DNA of 64,000 nt, from contig NZ_CP166866.1 of assembly GCF_047495555.1 (NCBI RefSeq), forward strand, positions 1,524,001 to 1,588,000. The letters run 5' to 3'. This DNA comes from Methanobacterium_D sp040373355 (lineage in GTDB: Archaea; Methanobacteriota; Methanobacteria; Methanobacteriales; Methanobacteriaceae). The notes under the pieces were generated by a model. That model saw only the letters and a list, made by a program, of their open reading frames with translations, was not told where the DNA came from and made no database searches. The position numbers and the translations under genes were made by a program. Of this stretch, positions 1 to 9,162 are shown one piece after another; the first letter of the stretch is position 1, and each line of letters opens with the position of its first letter.

Positions 1-190
1 AGTATCCTCTATCTCCTAATTCCTTTATAATTTCAACTACGTGTGTTAATTGCCTTGTATCTGTAGATCTTACTCTAATTGTTTTTTCATCTATAAAAAT
101 TTCCTCATCATGTTTTTTATAATCTTTGGCTACTTGACACCATAATACTTTAGGTACATCTTCATTAGTTAATTCAATAAATCCTTTCAT
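1..190 (-). CDS. Conserved small protein, 3' end outside window
   Basis: The reading frame starts at the ATG complementary to 188-190 and stays open to the window edge, giving at least 63 residues. A GAGGG ribosome binding site lies about 6 nt upstream of the ATG, which supports this start. The visible part is hydrophilic and mixed-charge, beginning MKGFIELTNED, with a single Cys (VLWCQVAKDY). No signal peptide or membrane segment is visible. I do not recognise the family. It is transcribed divergently from the secreted protein at 415. Confidence 0.6.
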   Translation of the reverse strand, partial: MKGFIELTNEDVPKVLWCQVAKDYKKHDEEIFIDEKTIRVRSTDTRQLTHVVEIIKELGDRGY

Positions 191-414
191 TATTATCCCT
201 CAATAGATAAGATATACGATTTTTGTTATAAAAGCGTCAATTGTAATTTTGAAGTTCACATAATTGATTTTAAATATGTAGAGCATGATATAAATTTATT
301 ACTAAATATTATCTTAATGTTAATTTTGAATTTTTCTTTTTTAGGAGGTATTATTTTTGGAAAGTTTTAAATCCAAAGAGGATAAAATGGGATATAAAGG
401 TAAAGGGTGTAGGG
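191..414. promoter_or_regulatory. Divergent intergenic promoter region
   Basis: This stretch separates two divergent genes and is strongly AT-rich. TATA-like elements occur near 223-235 and 288-300. A strong TAGGAGGT ribosome binding site at 343-350 does not serve the ATG at 415; it lies 6 nt ahead of a TTG that opens a 22-codon frame (see 357-425). No RNA gene was recognised. Confidence 0.35.
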
Positions 415-425
415 ATGAATACTAG
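357..425 (+). CDS. Possible 22-residue leader peptide ahead of the secreted protein
   Basis: A TTG codon at 357 follows TAGGAGGT (343-350) with near-ideal spacing and opens a 22-codon frame ending in TAG at 423-425. It overlaps the ATG of the next gene (415) by 11 nt, which would permit translational coupling. The peptide is hydrophilic and Lys-rich. Such a short frame could arise by chance; the only real support is the strong ribosome binding site, which otherwise has no partner. Confidence 0.25.
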   Translation: MESFKSKEDKMGYKGKGCRDEY

Positions 426-729
426 AAAAATGGGAAAAGTTTTCATTGTTTTAATGATTTCACTCATTGGATTTGGATGTGGATCATTTGCTAACGTATT
501 AAATTCTGGTAATGACATTACCTATGGGCTAATACCTTCATCATTTGCGTTTGGAAACAATGGACAGATTTCAGCTATAGAAGATTCTTCATTTGAACCT
601 GTTCATGTAATGAGACATTTCTACAATAACACTACTAATTCTACTAATTCAACTAATGTAATTAATGATGCTATTAATTCTACAGTTAATCAGGTTAAAA
701 AATCAGTTAATAGAACAAATAGGAACTAA
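415..729 (+). CDS. Small secreted, Asn/Thr-rich protein
   Basis: A 104-residue protein with an N-terminal Lys/Arg stretch followed by a hydrophobic segment (about residues 9-27, KVFIVLMISLIGFGCGSFA), consistent with a signal peptide. The C-terminal half is rich in N-x-S/T sequons (NNTT, NSTNSTN, INSTVN, VNRT), the archaeal N-glycosylation signal. It is therefore probably exported and glycosylated, but no enzymatic domain is visible. The Cys at the end of the hydrophobic core could suggest a lipoprotein, but the preceding residues (GFG) are not a good lipobox. Function unknown. Confidence 0.6.
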   Translation: MNTRKMGKVFIVLMISLIGFGCGSFANVLNSGNDITYGLIPSSFAFGNNGQISAIEDSSFEPVHVMRHFYNNTTNSTNSTNVINDAINSTVNQVKKSVNRTNRN

Positions 730-875
730 ACGCTAGTTTTTCTACGTTTTGTTTAAATAAGTAAATAATAATCAAATTTCTGATTTCTTATATAAAGATA
801 TATAAATAATAATAACCAATATTTTTTTGATCTTATTTTAATTAGATACTATTTTTTGAGATTTGGTAGATTGTT

Positions 876-3371
876 ATGATAATTTTACGGCGAAATAAAA
901 AGAATGTTGAGCTTTTCCCAATAGGAAGTTCTAAGGGGGCACTAAACTCAAGAAGAAAGCCAATTTTTCATGGAAATTTAAAACTTAAACGAGTTAATAA
1001 CAAGATAAAGCCCTACAAATTTATAGTTAAAAAGGGAGATAAAGAATCTCTTTTTCCACCAAGCGAAGCTATAAAGATTCTTAAAAAACAGAATGTTTAT
1101 ATAATTGACAGTGATCCTGAAATAGAAGAAATGCTAGATTCTCTAAATATAAAATATAAAAGAACTAGAATCTGTAAGCACTGTACAATGGGCGGCCATA
1201 TAACGATTATAAATCCTGAAGTAGCTTATCAATATCATAAAGACTATATCTGTCGAAGATGTGCTGAAGAAGAAATAAAAAGGGAATTAAAGTCTCATTC
1301 TTATGATTCAAGCGCATTTAGGAATTTTAAGAAGATGCTGGATAAAACAGGGGATTTGAATAAAGTTTTAAGTGTCTTTAATCCTAATTTTAATCCTATT
1401 AAAAATCCGGATTTAACTTTATTTGATAAAGTTACAGTCAAAGAGGATAATAAACTCTCAAAGATAAGCATCGATGAAATAAATATTCCTAAAGAACTAA
1501 AAAAAGTGCTTAAAAAGCAGGGAAAACATCTTCTTCCAGTTCAAGCACTTGCCCTTTCTAATGGACTCCTTGAAGGTAATAATATTCTTGTTGTTTCTGC
1601 AACTGCAAGTGGTAAAACCATGATTGGTGAATTAGCTGGAATACCAAATGCACTTAAAGGTAAGAAATTTATATTTTTAACACCACTTGTAGCACTTGCA
1701 AATCAGAAATACAGAGATTTCAAGAAAAGATACAGTAAATTAGGATTAAAAGTTGCAATTAGAGTGGGAATGAGCAGAATAAATGCTAAAGAAGAACTTT
1801 CGATAACAGATGAAGATGTAAGAACTGCAGATATTATTGTAGGAACATATGAGGGACTTGATTTTCTTATTCGTTCAGGAAAAGCAGAGGAACTTGGTGA
1901 ATTGGGTACGGTTGTTGTTGATGAGATACACATGCTGGATGATGAAGAACGCGGTCCAAGATTAAATGGACTTTTAGACAGATTGAAATCTATTTTTAAA
2001 GGCACACAAATTATAGGCCTTTCTGCAACTGTAAAAAACCCTGAAACCATTGCAAAAGAATTTGGAATGAAATTAGTCCAGTATGACAAACGTCCAGTAC
2101 CTTTAGAGAGGCATCTTATTTTTGCAAGATCAGAATATGATAAAGAAGATGTAATGGCTAGATTGGCACGTTCAGAATATAAAAACATCTCTGAAAAGGG
2201 ATATCGCGGTCAAACGATTATATTTACTAATTCCAGAAGAAAAACACATTCTATTACTGATTATTTAACTAAAAGAAAAGTAAATGCTTCAGCTTATCAT
2301 GCAGGATTATCTTATGCAAAGAAGAATAAGATAGAACGTGATTTTGGTAACCAGAAGATTTCAACGGTGGTTACAACAGCAGCACTTGCAGCCGGAGTTG
2401 ATTTCCCTGCATCTCAGGTTATATTTGAATCATTAACCATGGGTAACAAGTGGCTCAGGCCTAATGAATTTTCACAGATGGTAGGAAGAGCCGGAAGACC
2501 TACATATCATGATATAGGTAAAATTTATCTTATACCTGAAGTTGGAAGAAAATTTGATGAAGAGACTGAAGATTTCATGGCTGTAAGTTTGCTTGAAAGT
2601 GATGTAGAACCAATTAATGTTGAATACTCTGAAGAGGCCGTTGTAGAGCAATTTTTAGCCGATGTATCTTCTAGAAGAAGTTGTAAAGATGAGGAACTGG
2701 AAATTGCATATAAAAATAGGGATATTCCGCTAACTATTGATGAAATATTTAATATTTTAGTTGATTATGGATTTGTAGTGGATAAAAATGGATATTTATC
2801 TACAACACCGTATGGTAAAGCTGTATCAGTTTCTTTCCTTCACTATAAAGATGCTAATTATATAAAGAAAAATCTAAAATCGAGAAAGCCAATAGACATT
2901 GCCTTATCTTTAGAACCCTTTGAAAGCGCTTATATGTCAAATAGAGTTAATCGAAGATTAAGTAAAGTGCTGAATATTAATTTATCATCTCGATTATTTG
3001 CTGATTCAACTTTAGACATATTATCATCTGCAGATGCAATTTCAAAGCTTGAAGAAAATCTAAGAGAACCTCTAATTAACATGCAAATTGACTTCTTTTC
3101 ATGCAGATGTAAGGATAGGCCTTTCTGTACTTGCTTCCAGATGGAGCTTTCAAGAAGAATACTTAAAATGAGAATGAATAAAAAAGATCCGGTGGATATC
3201 AGCAAAAAGCTTTTAAAGGATTATCAAATCCATATTTATCCCGGAGATATATTTTCATGGTTAGATTCATTAATAAGGATGCTTGAGGCAACTAAAAGAA
3301 TAGCAAATGCATTTAGAGAAAGAAGAGTAGCTAAAGAGTGTATAAGATTAATAAGAGCAATAGAAAATTAA
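876..3371 (+). CDS. DEAD/DEAH-type superfamily 2 helicase with Cys clusters (DUF5814 type)
   Basis: This 831-residue ATP-dependent nucleic-acid helicase carries complete SF2 motifs. The Walker A sequence ATASGKT is at about 242-248, the DEIH Walker B box at 349-352, LSAT motif III follows, and QMVGRAGRP motif VI starts at 534. An N-terminal extension holds a probable zinc site (C100, C103, C126, C129). A second Cys cluster, SCRCKDRPFCTC, is near 743. The C-terminal part resembles the DUF5814 domain of archaeal helicases. The layout is Hel308-like in the core but the flanking domains differ, so I would not call it Hel308. Substrate and pathway are unknown, with DNA repair or RNA processing both possible. 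Its stop codon overlaps that of the convergent arfB gene by 2 nt. Confidence 0.88.
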   Translation: MIILRRNKKNVELFPIGSSKGALNSRRKPIFHGNLKLKRVNNKIKPYKFIVKKGDKESLFPPSEAIKILKKQNVYIIDSDPEIEEMLDSLNIKYKRTRICKHCTMGGHITIINPEVAYQYHKDYICRRCAEEEIKRELKSHSYDSSAFRNFKKMLDKTGDLNKVLSVFNPNFNPIKNPDLTLFDKVTVKEDNKLSKISIDEINIPKELKKVLKKQGKHLLPVQALALSNGLLEGNNILVVSATASGKTMIGELAGIPNALKGKKFIFLTPLVALANQKYRDFKKRYSKLGLKVAIRVGMSRINAKEELSITDEDVRTADIIVGTYEGLDFLIRSGKAEELGELGTVVVDEIHMLDDEERGPRLNGLLDRLKSIFKGTQIIGLSATVKNPETIAKEFGMKLVQYDKRPVPLERHLIFARSEYDKEDVMARLARSEYKNISEKGYRGQTIIFTNSRRKTHSITDYLTKRKVNASAYHAGLSYAKKNKIERDFGNQKISTVVTTAALAAGVDFPASQVIFESLTMGNKWLRPNEFSQMVGRAGRPTYHDIGKIYLIPEVGRKFDEETEDFMAVSLLESDVEPINVEYSEEAVVEQFLADVSSRRSCKDEELEIAYKNRDIPLTIDEIFNILVDYGFVVDKNGYLSTTPYGKAVSVSFLHYKDANYIKKNLKSRKPIDIALSLEPFESAYMSNRVNRRLSKVLNINLSSRLFADSTLDILSSADAISKLEENLREPLINMQIDFFSCRCKDRPFCTCFQMELSRRILKMRMNKKDPVDISKKLLKDYQIHIYPGDIFSWLDSLIRMLEATKRIANAFRERRVAKECIRLIRAIEN

Positions 3372-4057
3372 TATAATATTTTTTTTATATCTTCAATTAT
3401 GCTTTCTACGCTCTCTTTAATGAGTGAATTTCCTAAGTCTTCATCTATACAAACACCTTCATTCTCTAATAATTCTGCACTTTCATTTATGTCGCTATTG
3501 ACGCTTCTGGCTTCTTTAAGGCCTACCATTCCTACTTCGGGATATTTCTGAAAATCACAGTGTTCATCTAACTTTGATTTATCTAAAAAACCTAAAATGC
3601 TAGCCATGGAAATCTCTCCAGTTCCAGCATGTGGACCTTCTATTTCTACTATTTTATTGTTAAAAATAATCTGAATATTTAATTTATTTTCAATTTCTTC
3701 AATATAATCAAGAAGAGGTATATTTCCCCCATGCCCATTTACAAGAACTACCTTTTTAATATTTAAACACTTTTTCGCACTTTTGAGTGTAGGAAGTAAT
3801 CTTTTTCTTGCAAGGGTTTCTGTGTCTATATGAATTCCATGTTTAACATAGTCATATTCAGTAGCTGCATATAATATTCCTAAGAATTTTGCACCACTTC
3901 TTAAAGCTGCTTGAAGAGCAAGATGGGCCGCAATTTTAGAATCAGTATCAATTGGTAGTGCAGCGCCATGATTTTCAAGATGAGATCCAACCGCAAGAAT
4001 TCCTATTTCATGTACTTTTGGAGAAATAACATTACCTGATGAATAGTTAAGTTTCAT
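3368..4057 (-). CDS. arfB: Creatininase-family formamide hydrolase ArfB (FAPy deformylase)
   Basis: A 229-residue metal-dependent amidohydrolase of the creatininase fold. Visible motifs are GSHLENHGAALPIDTD (E28, H30, D37, D39), VNGHGGN (H109) and the PHAGTGE segment near 142-148, which supply the metal ligands of the family. In methanogens the ArfB branch removes the formyl group from the GTP-derived pyrimidine in the archaeal route to F420 and riboflavin. Assignment to ArfB rather than another creatininase rests on length, taxonomic setting and the HAGTGE variant, so it is likely but not certain. It lies 18 nt downstream of the PUA-protein gene, probably in one transcript. Confidence 0.75.
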   Translation of the reverse strand: MKLNYSSGNVISPKVHEIGILAVGSHLENHGAALPIDTDSKIAAHLALQAALRSGAKFLGILYAATEYDYVKHGIHIDTETLARKRLLPTLKSAKKCLNIKKVVLVNGHGGNIPLLDYIEEIENKLNIQIIFNNKIVEIEGPHAGTGEISMASILGFLDKSKLDEHCDFQKYPEVGMVGLKEARSVNSDINESAELLENEGVCIDEDLGNSLIKESVESIIEDIKKILY

Positions 4058-4075
4058 AATCTCACTTTATAATCA

Positions 4076-4552
4076 TTATATTGTCAAATTCCATAACTTG
4101 TCTCCGATATAATGAATTGTTTTTATAGCTTTACCTTCGTTACTTTCTACCATTTCAGGACCTGAAATTAGAGCTTTACCTGTTGCTAGTGGTTTTTTGT
4201 GAGTTTCATCTACAATTATGACAAGATCGCCTTCTTTGACATCAGGATCAGTTTCTGTAATTCCAGGACTCATTACATCTGCTCCTTTTGCTACAAATCT
4301 TACTGCACCCATATCAACGACTACATATTTATGATTAATTTCAAGTTCTAAGGCACCTTTTAATGTTGGAAAGTAGGTATCATCAATAGTCATAACCAGA
4401 GGCTTACCATCTATTAATATTATATCATAAGGGTCACTTTCAAGAATTTCAACTTTGCTCTTTGGCTGAATTAAAGTAGAATAATTACCTAATTCGTTTA
4501 TTAATTTCTTTAATTTCTTTTTTTGAAGGTGGTACCTTTTCCTTATTTTCAA
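4076..4552 (-). CDS. PUA-domain RNA-binding protein
   Basis: A 158-residue archaeal protein with a basic N-terminus (KIRKRYHLQKKKLKK) and a C-terminal PUA domain of about 75 residues (VVVDMGAVRFVAKGADVMSPGI). That segment is the typical PUA signature of archaeal MCT-1-like and TGT-related proteins. It probably binds structured RNA or the ribosome; the exact target cannot be read from sequence. Translation starts at a TTG (complement of 4550-4552) preceded by CAGGTGT, a reasonable ribosome binding site. It is first in a two-gene unit with arfB. Confidence 0.82.
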   Translation of the reverse strand: MKIRKRYHLQKKKLKKLINELGNYSTLIQPKSKVEILESDPYDIILIDGKPLVMTIDDTYFPTLKGALELEINHKYVVVDMGAVRFVAKGADVMSPGITETDPDVKEGDLVIIVDETHKKPLATGKALISGPEMVESNEGKAIKTIHYIGDKLWNLTI

Positions 4553-4927
4553 TTTTTACACCTGATAAATTTCTATATTTAAATTGTAAGTAATAATAAA
4601 AAAATCTATTGTGGTTTATAGATTATTAAATTATTATACCTCTATTTTTAAATAAATTACATTATTATATCAAATTATAGTTTATTAAATAATTTTGAAG
4701 TTATTTATTAAAATTGTTCAATTGGTGATAGTTTATTATACCAAAAGCTTTTTAAGAGAGGTTGTTGTAAAGAATAACTTACTAATATTTCATAGACTAT
4801 ATTTTTGAATACTGAAATACATAAATAAGAAAATCTGTAAAAAAATAGAATTAATATGATGAAATAGCAATGATTTAAATGCTTTAATTAACATAAATAT
4901 TGTTATACTTTTTAATTAAAAGATACA
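4553..4927. other. AT-rich intergenic region, no gene seen
   Basis: About 375 bases between the divergent PUA-protein and LSm genes. All six frames are heavily interrupted. The content is AT-rich with weak TATA-like stretches, and no tRNA or convincing hairpin was found. Confidence 0.4.
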
Positions 4928-4937
4928 TTTAAATATA
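4928..4937 (+). promoter_or_regulatory. TATA box of the LSm gene
   Basis: The sequence TTTAAATATA sits 38-47 nt upstream of the GTG start at 4975, the correct place for an archaeal TATA box with a short leader. An AGGTGA ribosome binding site follows at 4965-4970. Confidence 0.55.
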
Positions 4938-4974
4938 CACATCAACATTGATATGATATAGGATAGGTGATAAC

Positions 4975-5217
4975 GTGAGTGTACAAAAGAATGTTAACGT
5001 TTCAAGACCACTTGATGCATTAGGAAAATCATTAAACTCCCAAGTTCTTATAAAGCTTAAAGGCGGAAGAGAATTCAGAGGAGTGTTAAAGAGTTTTGAT
5101 ATGCACATGAATTTAGTATTGAATGATGCTGAAGAACTTGAAGATGGAGAATCATCCAGAAGATTGGGCATCGTACTTATTAGAGGAGACAATATAGTTT
5201 ATATATCTCCAGGATAA
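4975..5217 (+). CDS. Archaeal Sm-like protein (LSm)
   Basis: An 80-residue Sm-fold protein. Archaeal LSm proteins form heptameric rings that bind U-rich single-stranded RNA. The Sm1 motif appears as LIKLKGGREFRGVLKSFDMHMNLVL and the Sm2 motif as VLIRGDNIVYISP, both complete. The GTG start at 4975 is supported by AGGTGA 4 nt upstream. Linkage to ribosomal protein L37e immediately downstream is the arrangement expected for archaeal LSm genes. Confidence 0.95.
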   Translation: MSVQKNVNVSRPLDALGKSLNSQVLIKLKGGREFRGVLKSFDMHMNLVLNDAEELEDGESSRRLGIVLIRGDNIVYISPG

Positions 5218-5226
5218 ACTTTAAAA

Positions 5227-5236
5227 TATATAAATA
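5227..5236 (+). promoter_or_regulatory. TATA box of the L37e gene
   Basis: TATATAAATA just after the LSm stop codon suggests that rpl37e and the downstream toprim gene have their own promoter. A strong AAGGAGGA ribosome binding site follows at 5283-5290. Confidence 0.5.
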
Positions 5237-5298
5237 GCTAATTTTAATATCAATCGAAATTTGAATAACTTACTACAAATTTTAAGGAGGATTAGTAA

Positions 5299-5481
5299 AT
5301 GAAGGGAACGCCATCATTTGGTAAGCGTAATAAAAAGACCCACATTAGATGTAGAAGATGTGGTAAAAATTCCTATCATGCAAGGAAAAAATACTGCGCA
5401 GCTTGTGGCTTCGGTAGATCCGCTAAAGTTAGAAAATACAGCTGGCAGAATAAAAAACTTAATGGATATAGGTTGAAATAA
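5299..5481 (+). CDS. rpl37e: 50S ribosomal protein L37e
   Basis: A 60-residue, highly basic zinc-ribbon ribosomal protein. It begins MKGTPSFGKRNKKTH and has the C-x2-C pairs CRRCG and CAACG that bind zinc, followed by a basic tail. Length and motifs match the archaeal/eukaryotic L37e family throughout. The start has an excellent ribosome binding site, and the toprim gene begins directly after the stop codon. Confidence 0.97.
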   Translation: MKGTPSFGKRNKKTHIRCRRCGKNSYHARKKYCAACGFGRSAKVRKYSWQNKKLNGYRLK

Positions 5482-6330
5482 ATGGATGTTAAAAATCCAA
5501 TTGATGTACGGATAATTGTAGAAGGTGCATCAGATGTGGAAAGCATTTCTAAAGCTATGCGTAATATAGCTTTAGGCGCTGAATACCACATTACCATATC
5601 CTCTATAATTCCCACCACAAGTTCTGAAATAGCAAAAAGGGCTGTAAGTGGTGCAGATATTGTTTTAATTGCAACTGATGTTGATGCTCCAGGACGTGAA
5701 CTTGCTGAAAAGTTTCAAAAAGTCCTAAAAAATGAAGTTGGACATATAGAAAGAGTTAAACTTCCATTTGGGCATGACGTTGAATATATAGATCCTTATT
5801 TAATACAGAGCGAAATTAAAAATGCAATAATAAGGTCTGGATTAATTTCTGTAGCTAATATTAAACGTTTTAGAGAACTTGAAAGTAATTTAAAGGAATC
5901 TAAAGAAAATGTCAAAAATTTAGCTCAGCAGAATAAGGATTTAGATGCTTTAAATAAAGTTCTTTCTACTGAAATTGAAGAAACAAAAGAAGAAATTGAT
6001 GCTTCTAATAATAAGTTAGAATCATTAAATATCAAATATAATGAATTAAAAGACGCATTTAATTCATTGAAACGTAAAAATGAAGAAGCAAGGGATAAAA
6101 ACTTGTATGAAGTATTTTCCATAGAAGAAATATGGGAAGAATCTTTTAATGAAATATTAAAGGATAATGAACAAATTTATTTTATAAGTAATGAATTCAA
6201 GCCAGAAAATATAGTAGTAGGTCAAAATAGAATTGCTGCACCATCTAAAGAAGATGCTGTTGACTGGCTTAAAATAATAAGAGTAGCTCTAATTTTTGAG
6301 AATTCTAAAATTGAGAATTTAAAAGAATAA
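5482..6330 (+). CDS. Toprim-domain protein with long coiled coil
   Basis: A 282-residue archaeal protein. The N-terminal third is a small-type toprim domain: the catalytic Glu is in IIVEGASDVE (about residues 11-20) and the acidic pair is in ATDVDAPGRE (near 72-81). Residues about 130-215 form a heptad-rich coiled coil, and the C-terminus is a separate acidic domain. Toprim domains cut, join or bind nucleic acid phosphates with Mg2+, as in RNase M5, OLD nucleases and primases. The neighbours LSm and L37e hint at an RNA-related task, but that is inference. The start abuts the L37e stop, indicating co-translation. Confidence 0.8.
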   Translation: MDVKNPIDVRIIVEGASDVESISKAMRNIALGAEYHITISSIIPTTSSEIAKRAVSGADIVLIATDVDAPGRELAEKFQKVLKNEVGHIERVKLPFGHDVEYIDPYLIQSEIKNAIIRSGLISVANIKRFRELESNLKESKENVKNLAQQNKDLDALNKVLSTEIEETKEEIDASNNKLESLNIKYNELKDAFNSLKRKNEEARDKNLYEVFSIEEIWEESFNEILKDNEQIYFISNEFKPENIVVGQNRIAAPSKEDAVDWLKIIRVALIFENSKIENLKE

Positions 6331-6434
6331 TTTATGATGAAAAAATTTAATTATTATCAATTGATTAAGTTTAACTGTATAAACTTAATTCATTTTCATT
6401 CAAAACATTTCTAGAGAAAATAGGAGAATTCAAA

Positions 6435-7844
6435 TTGCGCGATAAATGTGGAATTGTAGGTGCATATTCTCATAATAAATCCAATAATGTTTCAAGATCC
6501 ATATATTATGGTCTTTATGCTTTACAACATAGAGGACAGGAATCAGCAGGAATTTCAGTATACGATGAAAAGGAAATGAGCACCTATAGAGGTATGGGTC
6601 TCGTTGTTGACGTTTTTAATAATGGAAACATTGAAGGGCTTGATGGATATGTTGGAATTGGACATGTGAGATATTCAACTACAGGAAAATCAAAAATAGA
6701 AAATTCACAACCATTTTTTGAAGAGTTTGATTATGGAACTATTGCTGTTGCCCATAATGGAGATATTATTAATTCTATGGAACTTAGATCGGAATTAGAG
6801 CAACAGGGTTATGAATTTAAATCATCAACCGATTCAGAAGTTATCTGTCATTTACTCACTAAAGAATACAGTAAATCAAAAGATATGGTAACTGCTATTA
6901 GGAAAATAGCAAAGAAACTTATAGGTTCTTATGCACTGGTTATTTTATTAAATAATGATCTTTATGCAGTTAGAGATCCAGTTGGAATAAAACCACTTTC
7001 ACTGGGTAAAAAAGATGACACTATGTTAATTGGATCTGAAAGCGTTGCCTTCGATGTTTTAGGTGGTGAATATGTTCGCGCTGTAGAGCCTGGTGAAATA
7101 CTTTTAGTTAGCGATGAATTAAAGAGCTTTAAGATGGAAAATAAAGGAAAAGTCAAAAAAGCTCATTGTATGTTTGAATATGTTTATTTTGCAAGACCGG
7201 ACAGCGTACTGGATGATAGGGATGTTTATCAGGTGCGATTAAATATTGGGAAAGCACTTTCAAGAGAATATCCTACTGATGTAGAGGTTGTAATGCCTGT
7301 TCCAGATTCAGCAATTACTGCTTCGATAGGTTATTCAAGAGAATCAGGGATTCCTTATGGGGAAGGACTTATAAAAAACCGTTATGTTGGTAGAACATTT
7401 ATTATGCCTACTCAAGAAGAGCGTGAAAACTCAGTTAGACTTAAAATGAATCCGGTTAAATCCGAACTTGAAGGTAAAAAAATCGTACTAATCGATGACA
7501 GTATAGTACGTGGAACAACTTCAAAGTCAACAGTTAATGTTCTTAAAGAAGCAGGTGCTAAAGAAATCCATTTAAGAATAGGATGTCCTCCTATAATTTC
7601 TCCGTGTTATTATGGAATAGCTATGGCAACTAAAAGAGAGCTTATAGCCTCAAATAAGGAAGTAGAAGAAATTAGAGAATATTTGGGTGTTGATTCACTT
7701 GGATATCTAAGTGTTGAGGCCCTCGTTGATTGTATAGGTATACCTAAAGATGAACTCTGTACTGGATGTCTTACAGGAGAATATCCAACAGATTTACCTG
7801 TAGATATTGAGGATTATGAAGCTAAACGCTGTACATGTCCTTAA
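6435..7844 (+). CDS. purF: Amidophosphoribosyltransferase
   Basis: A 469-residue enzyme catalysing the first committed step of purine synthesis, PRPP plus glutamine to phosphoribosylamine. The class II glutaminase domain begins with MRDKCGIVG, so Cys5 becomes the N-terminal nucleophile after removal of a four-residue propeptide. QHRGQESAG and GHVRYSTTG follow. The phosphoribosyltransferase domain carries the PRPP loop VLIDDSIVRGTTS. C-terminal Cys residues (RIGCPP, CTGCLTGEYP) resemble the iron-sulfur-containing Bacillus-type enzymes. The start codon is TTG at 6435, chosen because it alone places the catalytic Cys correctly and follows TAGGAG. Confidence 0.96.
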   Translation: MRDKCGIVGAYSHNKSNNVSRSIYYGLYALQHRGQESAGISVYDEKEMSTYRGMGLVVDVFNNGNIEGLDGYVGIGHVRYSTTGKSKIENSQPFFEEFDYGTIAVAHNGDIINSMELRSELEQQGYEFKSSTDSEVICHLLTKEYSKSKDMVTAIRKIAKKLIGSYALVILLNNDLYAVRDPVGIKPLSLGKKDDTMLIGSESVAFDVLGGEYVRAVEPGEILLVSDELKSFKMENKGKVKKAHCMFEYVYFARPDSVLDDRDVYQVRLNIGKALSREYPTDVEVVMPVPDSAITASIGYSRESGIPYGEGLIKNRYVGRTFIMPTQEERENSVRLKMNPVKSELEGKKIVLIDDSIVRGTTSKSTVNVLKEAGAKEIHLRIGCPPIISPCYYGIAMATKRELIASNKEVEEIREYLGVDSLGYLSVEALVDCIGIPKDELCTGCLTGEYPTDLPVDIEDYEAKRCTCP

Positions 7845-7937
7845 TTATATATTTATTTAAAACTCATTTAAAATATTATTTTTATTTATTTTACTTATTT
7901 TCATATGCTTAAATCTCTAAAATTTATAAATATAGTA

Positions 7938-9143
7938 ATGGTGATTAGAATAGTTGAATTACTCGCCCCAGCACGTGATTTTGCTGCATTAAATGCTGCA
8001 ATTAAAAATGGTGCAGATTCTATTTATGTAGGTATTGAAGGATGTAATATGAGGGCAAATGTATCTAATTTTACGCTTGAAACCCTTAAAGATGCTGTAA
8101 ATCAGTGTCATGATTCTAATAAGAAGATATATGTCTGCACAAATACAATAATGAAAAATAAGGATATAGCTTATTTTAAAGAAATTTTACCAATTATCAA
8201 CTCTTATGGAGTTGATGCATTAATTATTTCTGATCTTGGCGCTCTAAAACTTGCAAGAGATGAAGGTATTGATGTTCATATGAGCATCCAAGCCAATATT
8301 TCCAATTTTGAGTCACTTAATTTACTTGAAGAGCTTGGAGTTAAAAGAGTAGTTCTTTCTAGGGAATTATCACTTACTGAAATTAAGGAAATTTCAGAAA
8401 ACACTAATTTAGAAATTGAAACGTTTATTCACGGCGCAATGTGTGTAGCAGTTTCTGGCAGATGTTTTTTAAGCTCTTCACTTTATAATAAAAGTGCAAA
8501 TTGTGGTGAATGTTTACAGCCATGTAGGAAAAGCTGGAAACTAATTTCTGAAGATAAAGAAGAATTTAACTTGGTTCAAAATGAAAATGAAAGTCATATT
8601 TTAAGCCCGAAGGATATGTGTATGATAAAACATATTCCTGAACTTATTAATGCGGGAATTGATGCATTTAAGATTGAAGGAAGAGCAAGACCTGCTGATT
8701 ATGTTGCTACAGTTACTAAAACATATCGTGAAGCTATTAATTCTTATAAAAGTGGAAAATGGAAATTTGAAGAAAAATGGATTAATGAACTTAAAAAAGT
8801 ATTTAATAGGGGATTTGATACTGGATTTTACTTTAAAACTCCGTTTAAAACTAGTAAATATAATGAAGCTACTTATATTAAAAAAGACATTGGATCAGTA
8901 GTTAATTATTATAAAAACGTTTCTGCAGCGGAAATCAGGCTTTGGGATGATCTTAGAATAGGTGATGAAATTATAATTCAGGGAAATAAAACAGGATCAA
9001 TAATTCAGACAGTTAAATCAATGCAAATTGAAGGCAAGGATATTGAAAGCGCAAAAAAAGGTCAAAATGTTGGATTATTGATTGAAAATAAAGTCAGACA
9101 TAATGATATTGTTTATAAAAGAGTCAAAAAAAATGTAAATTAA
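7938..9143 (+). CDS. Peptidase U32 family protein
   Basis: About 401 residues. The conserved N-terminus of the family, VELLAPARDFAALNAA, and the signature around FIHGAMCVAVSGRCFLSS with NCGECLQPCR are present, supplying the clustered Cys residues that may bind an Fe-S cluster. Although named peptidases, characterised bacterial members (RlhA, TrhP) are needed for RNA hydroxylation, so an RNA-modification role is as likely as proteolysis. I prefer the ATG at 7938 to one at 7905 because family members start just before this motif; the first 11 residues of the longer version look unlike the family. It is a monocistronic gene. Confidence 0.85.
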   Translation: MVIRIVELLAPARDFAALNAAIKNGADSIYVGIEGCNMRANVSNFTLETLKDAVNQCHDSNKKIYVCTNTIMKNKDIAYFKEILPIINSYGVDALIISDLGALKLARDEGIDVHMSIQANISNFESLNLLEELGVKRVVLSRELSLTEIKEISENTNLEIETFIHGAMCVAVSGRCFLSSSLYNKSANCGECLQPCRKSWKLISEDKEEFNLVQNENESHILSPKDMCMIKHIPELINAGIDAFKIEGRARPADYVATVTKTYREAINSYKSGKWKFEEKWINELKKVFNRGFDTGFYFKTPFKTSKYNEATYIKKDIGSVVNYYKNVSAAEIRLWDDLRIGDEIIIQGNKTGSIIQTVKSMQIEGKDIESAKKGQNVGLLIENKVRHNDIVYKRVKKNVN

Positions 9144-9162
9144 ACTTTTATATAAAAAATTA

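Noticed and set aside
1703..2188. Leftward open frame opposite the helicase gene
   Set aside because: It is the mirror of a well-supported coding region, Ser-rich by complementarity, with no ribosome binding site.
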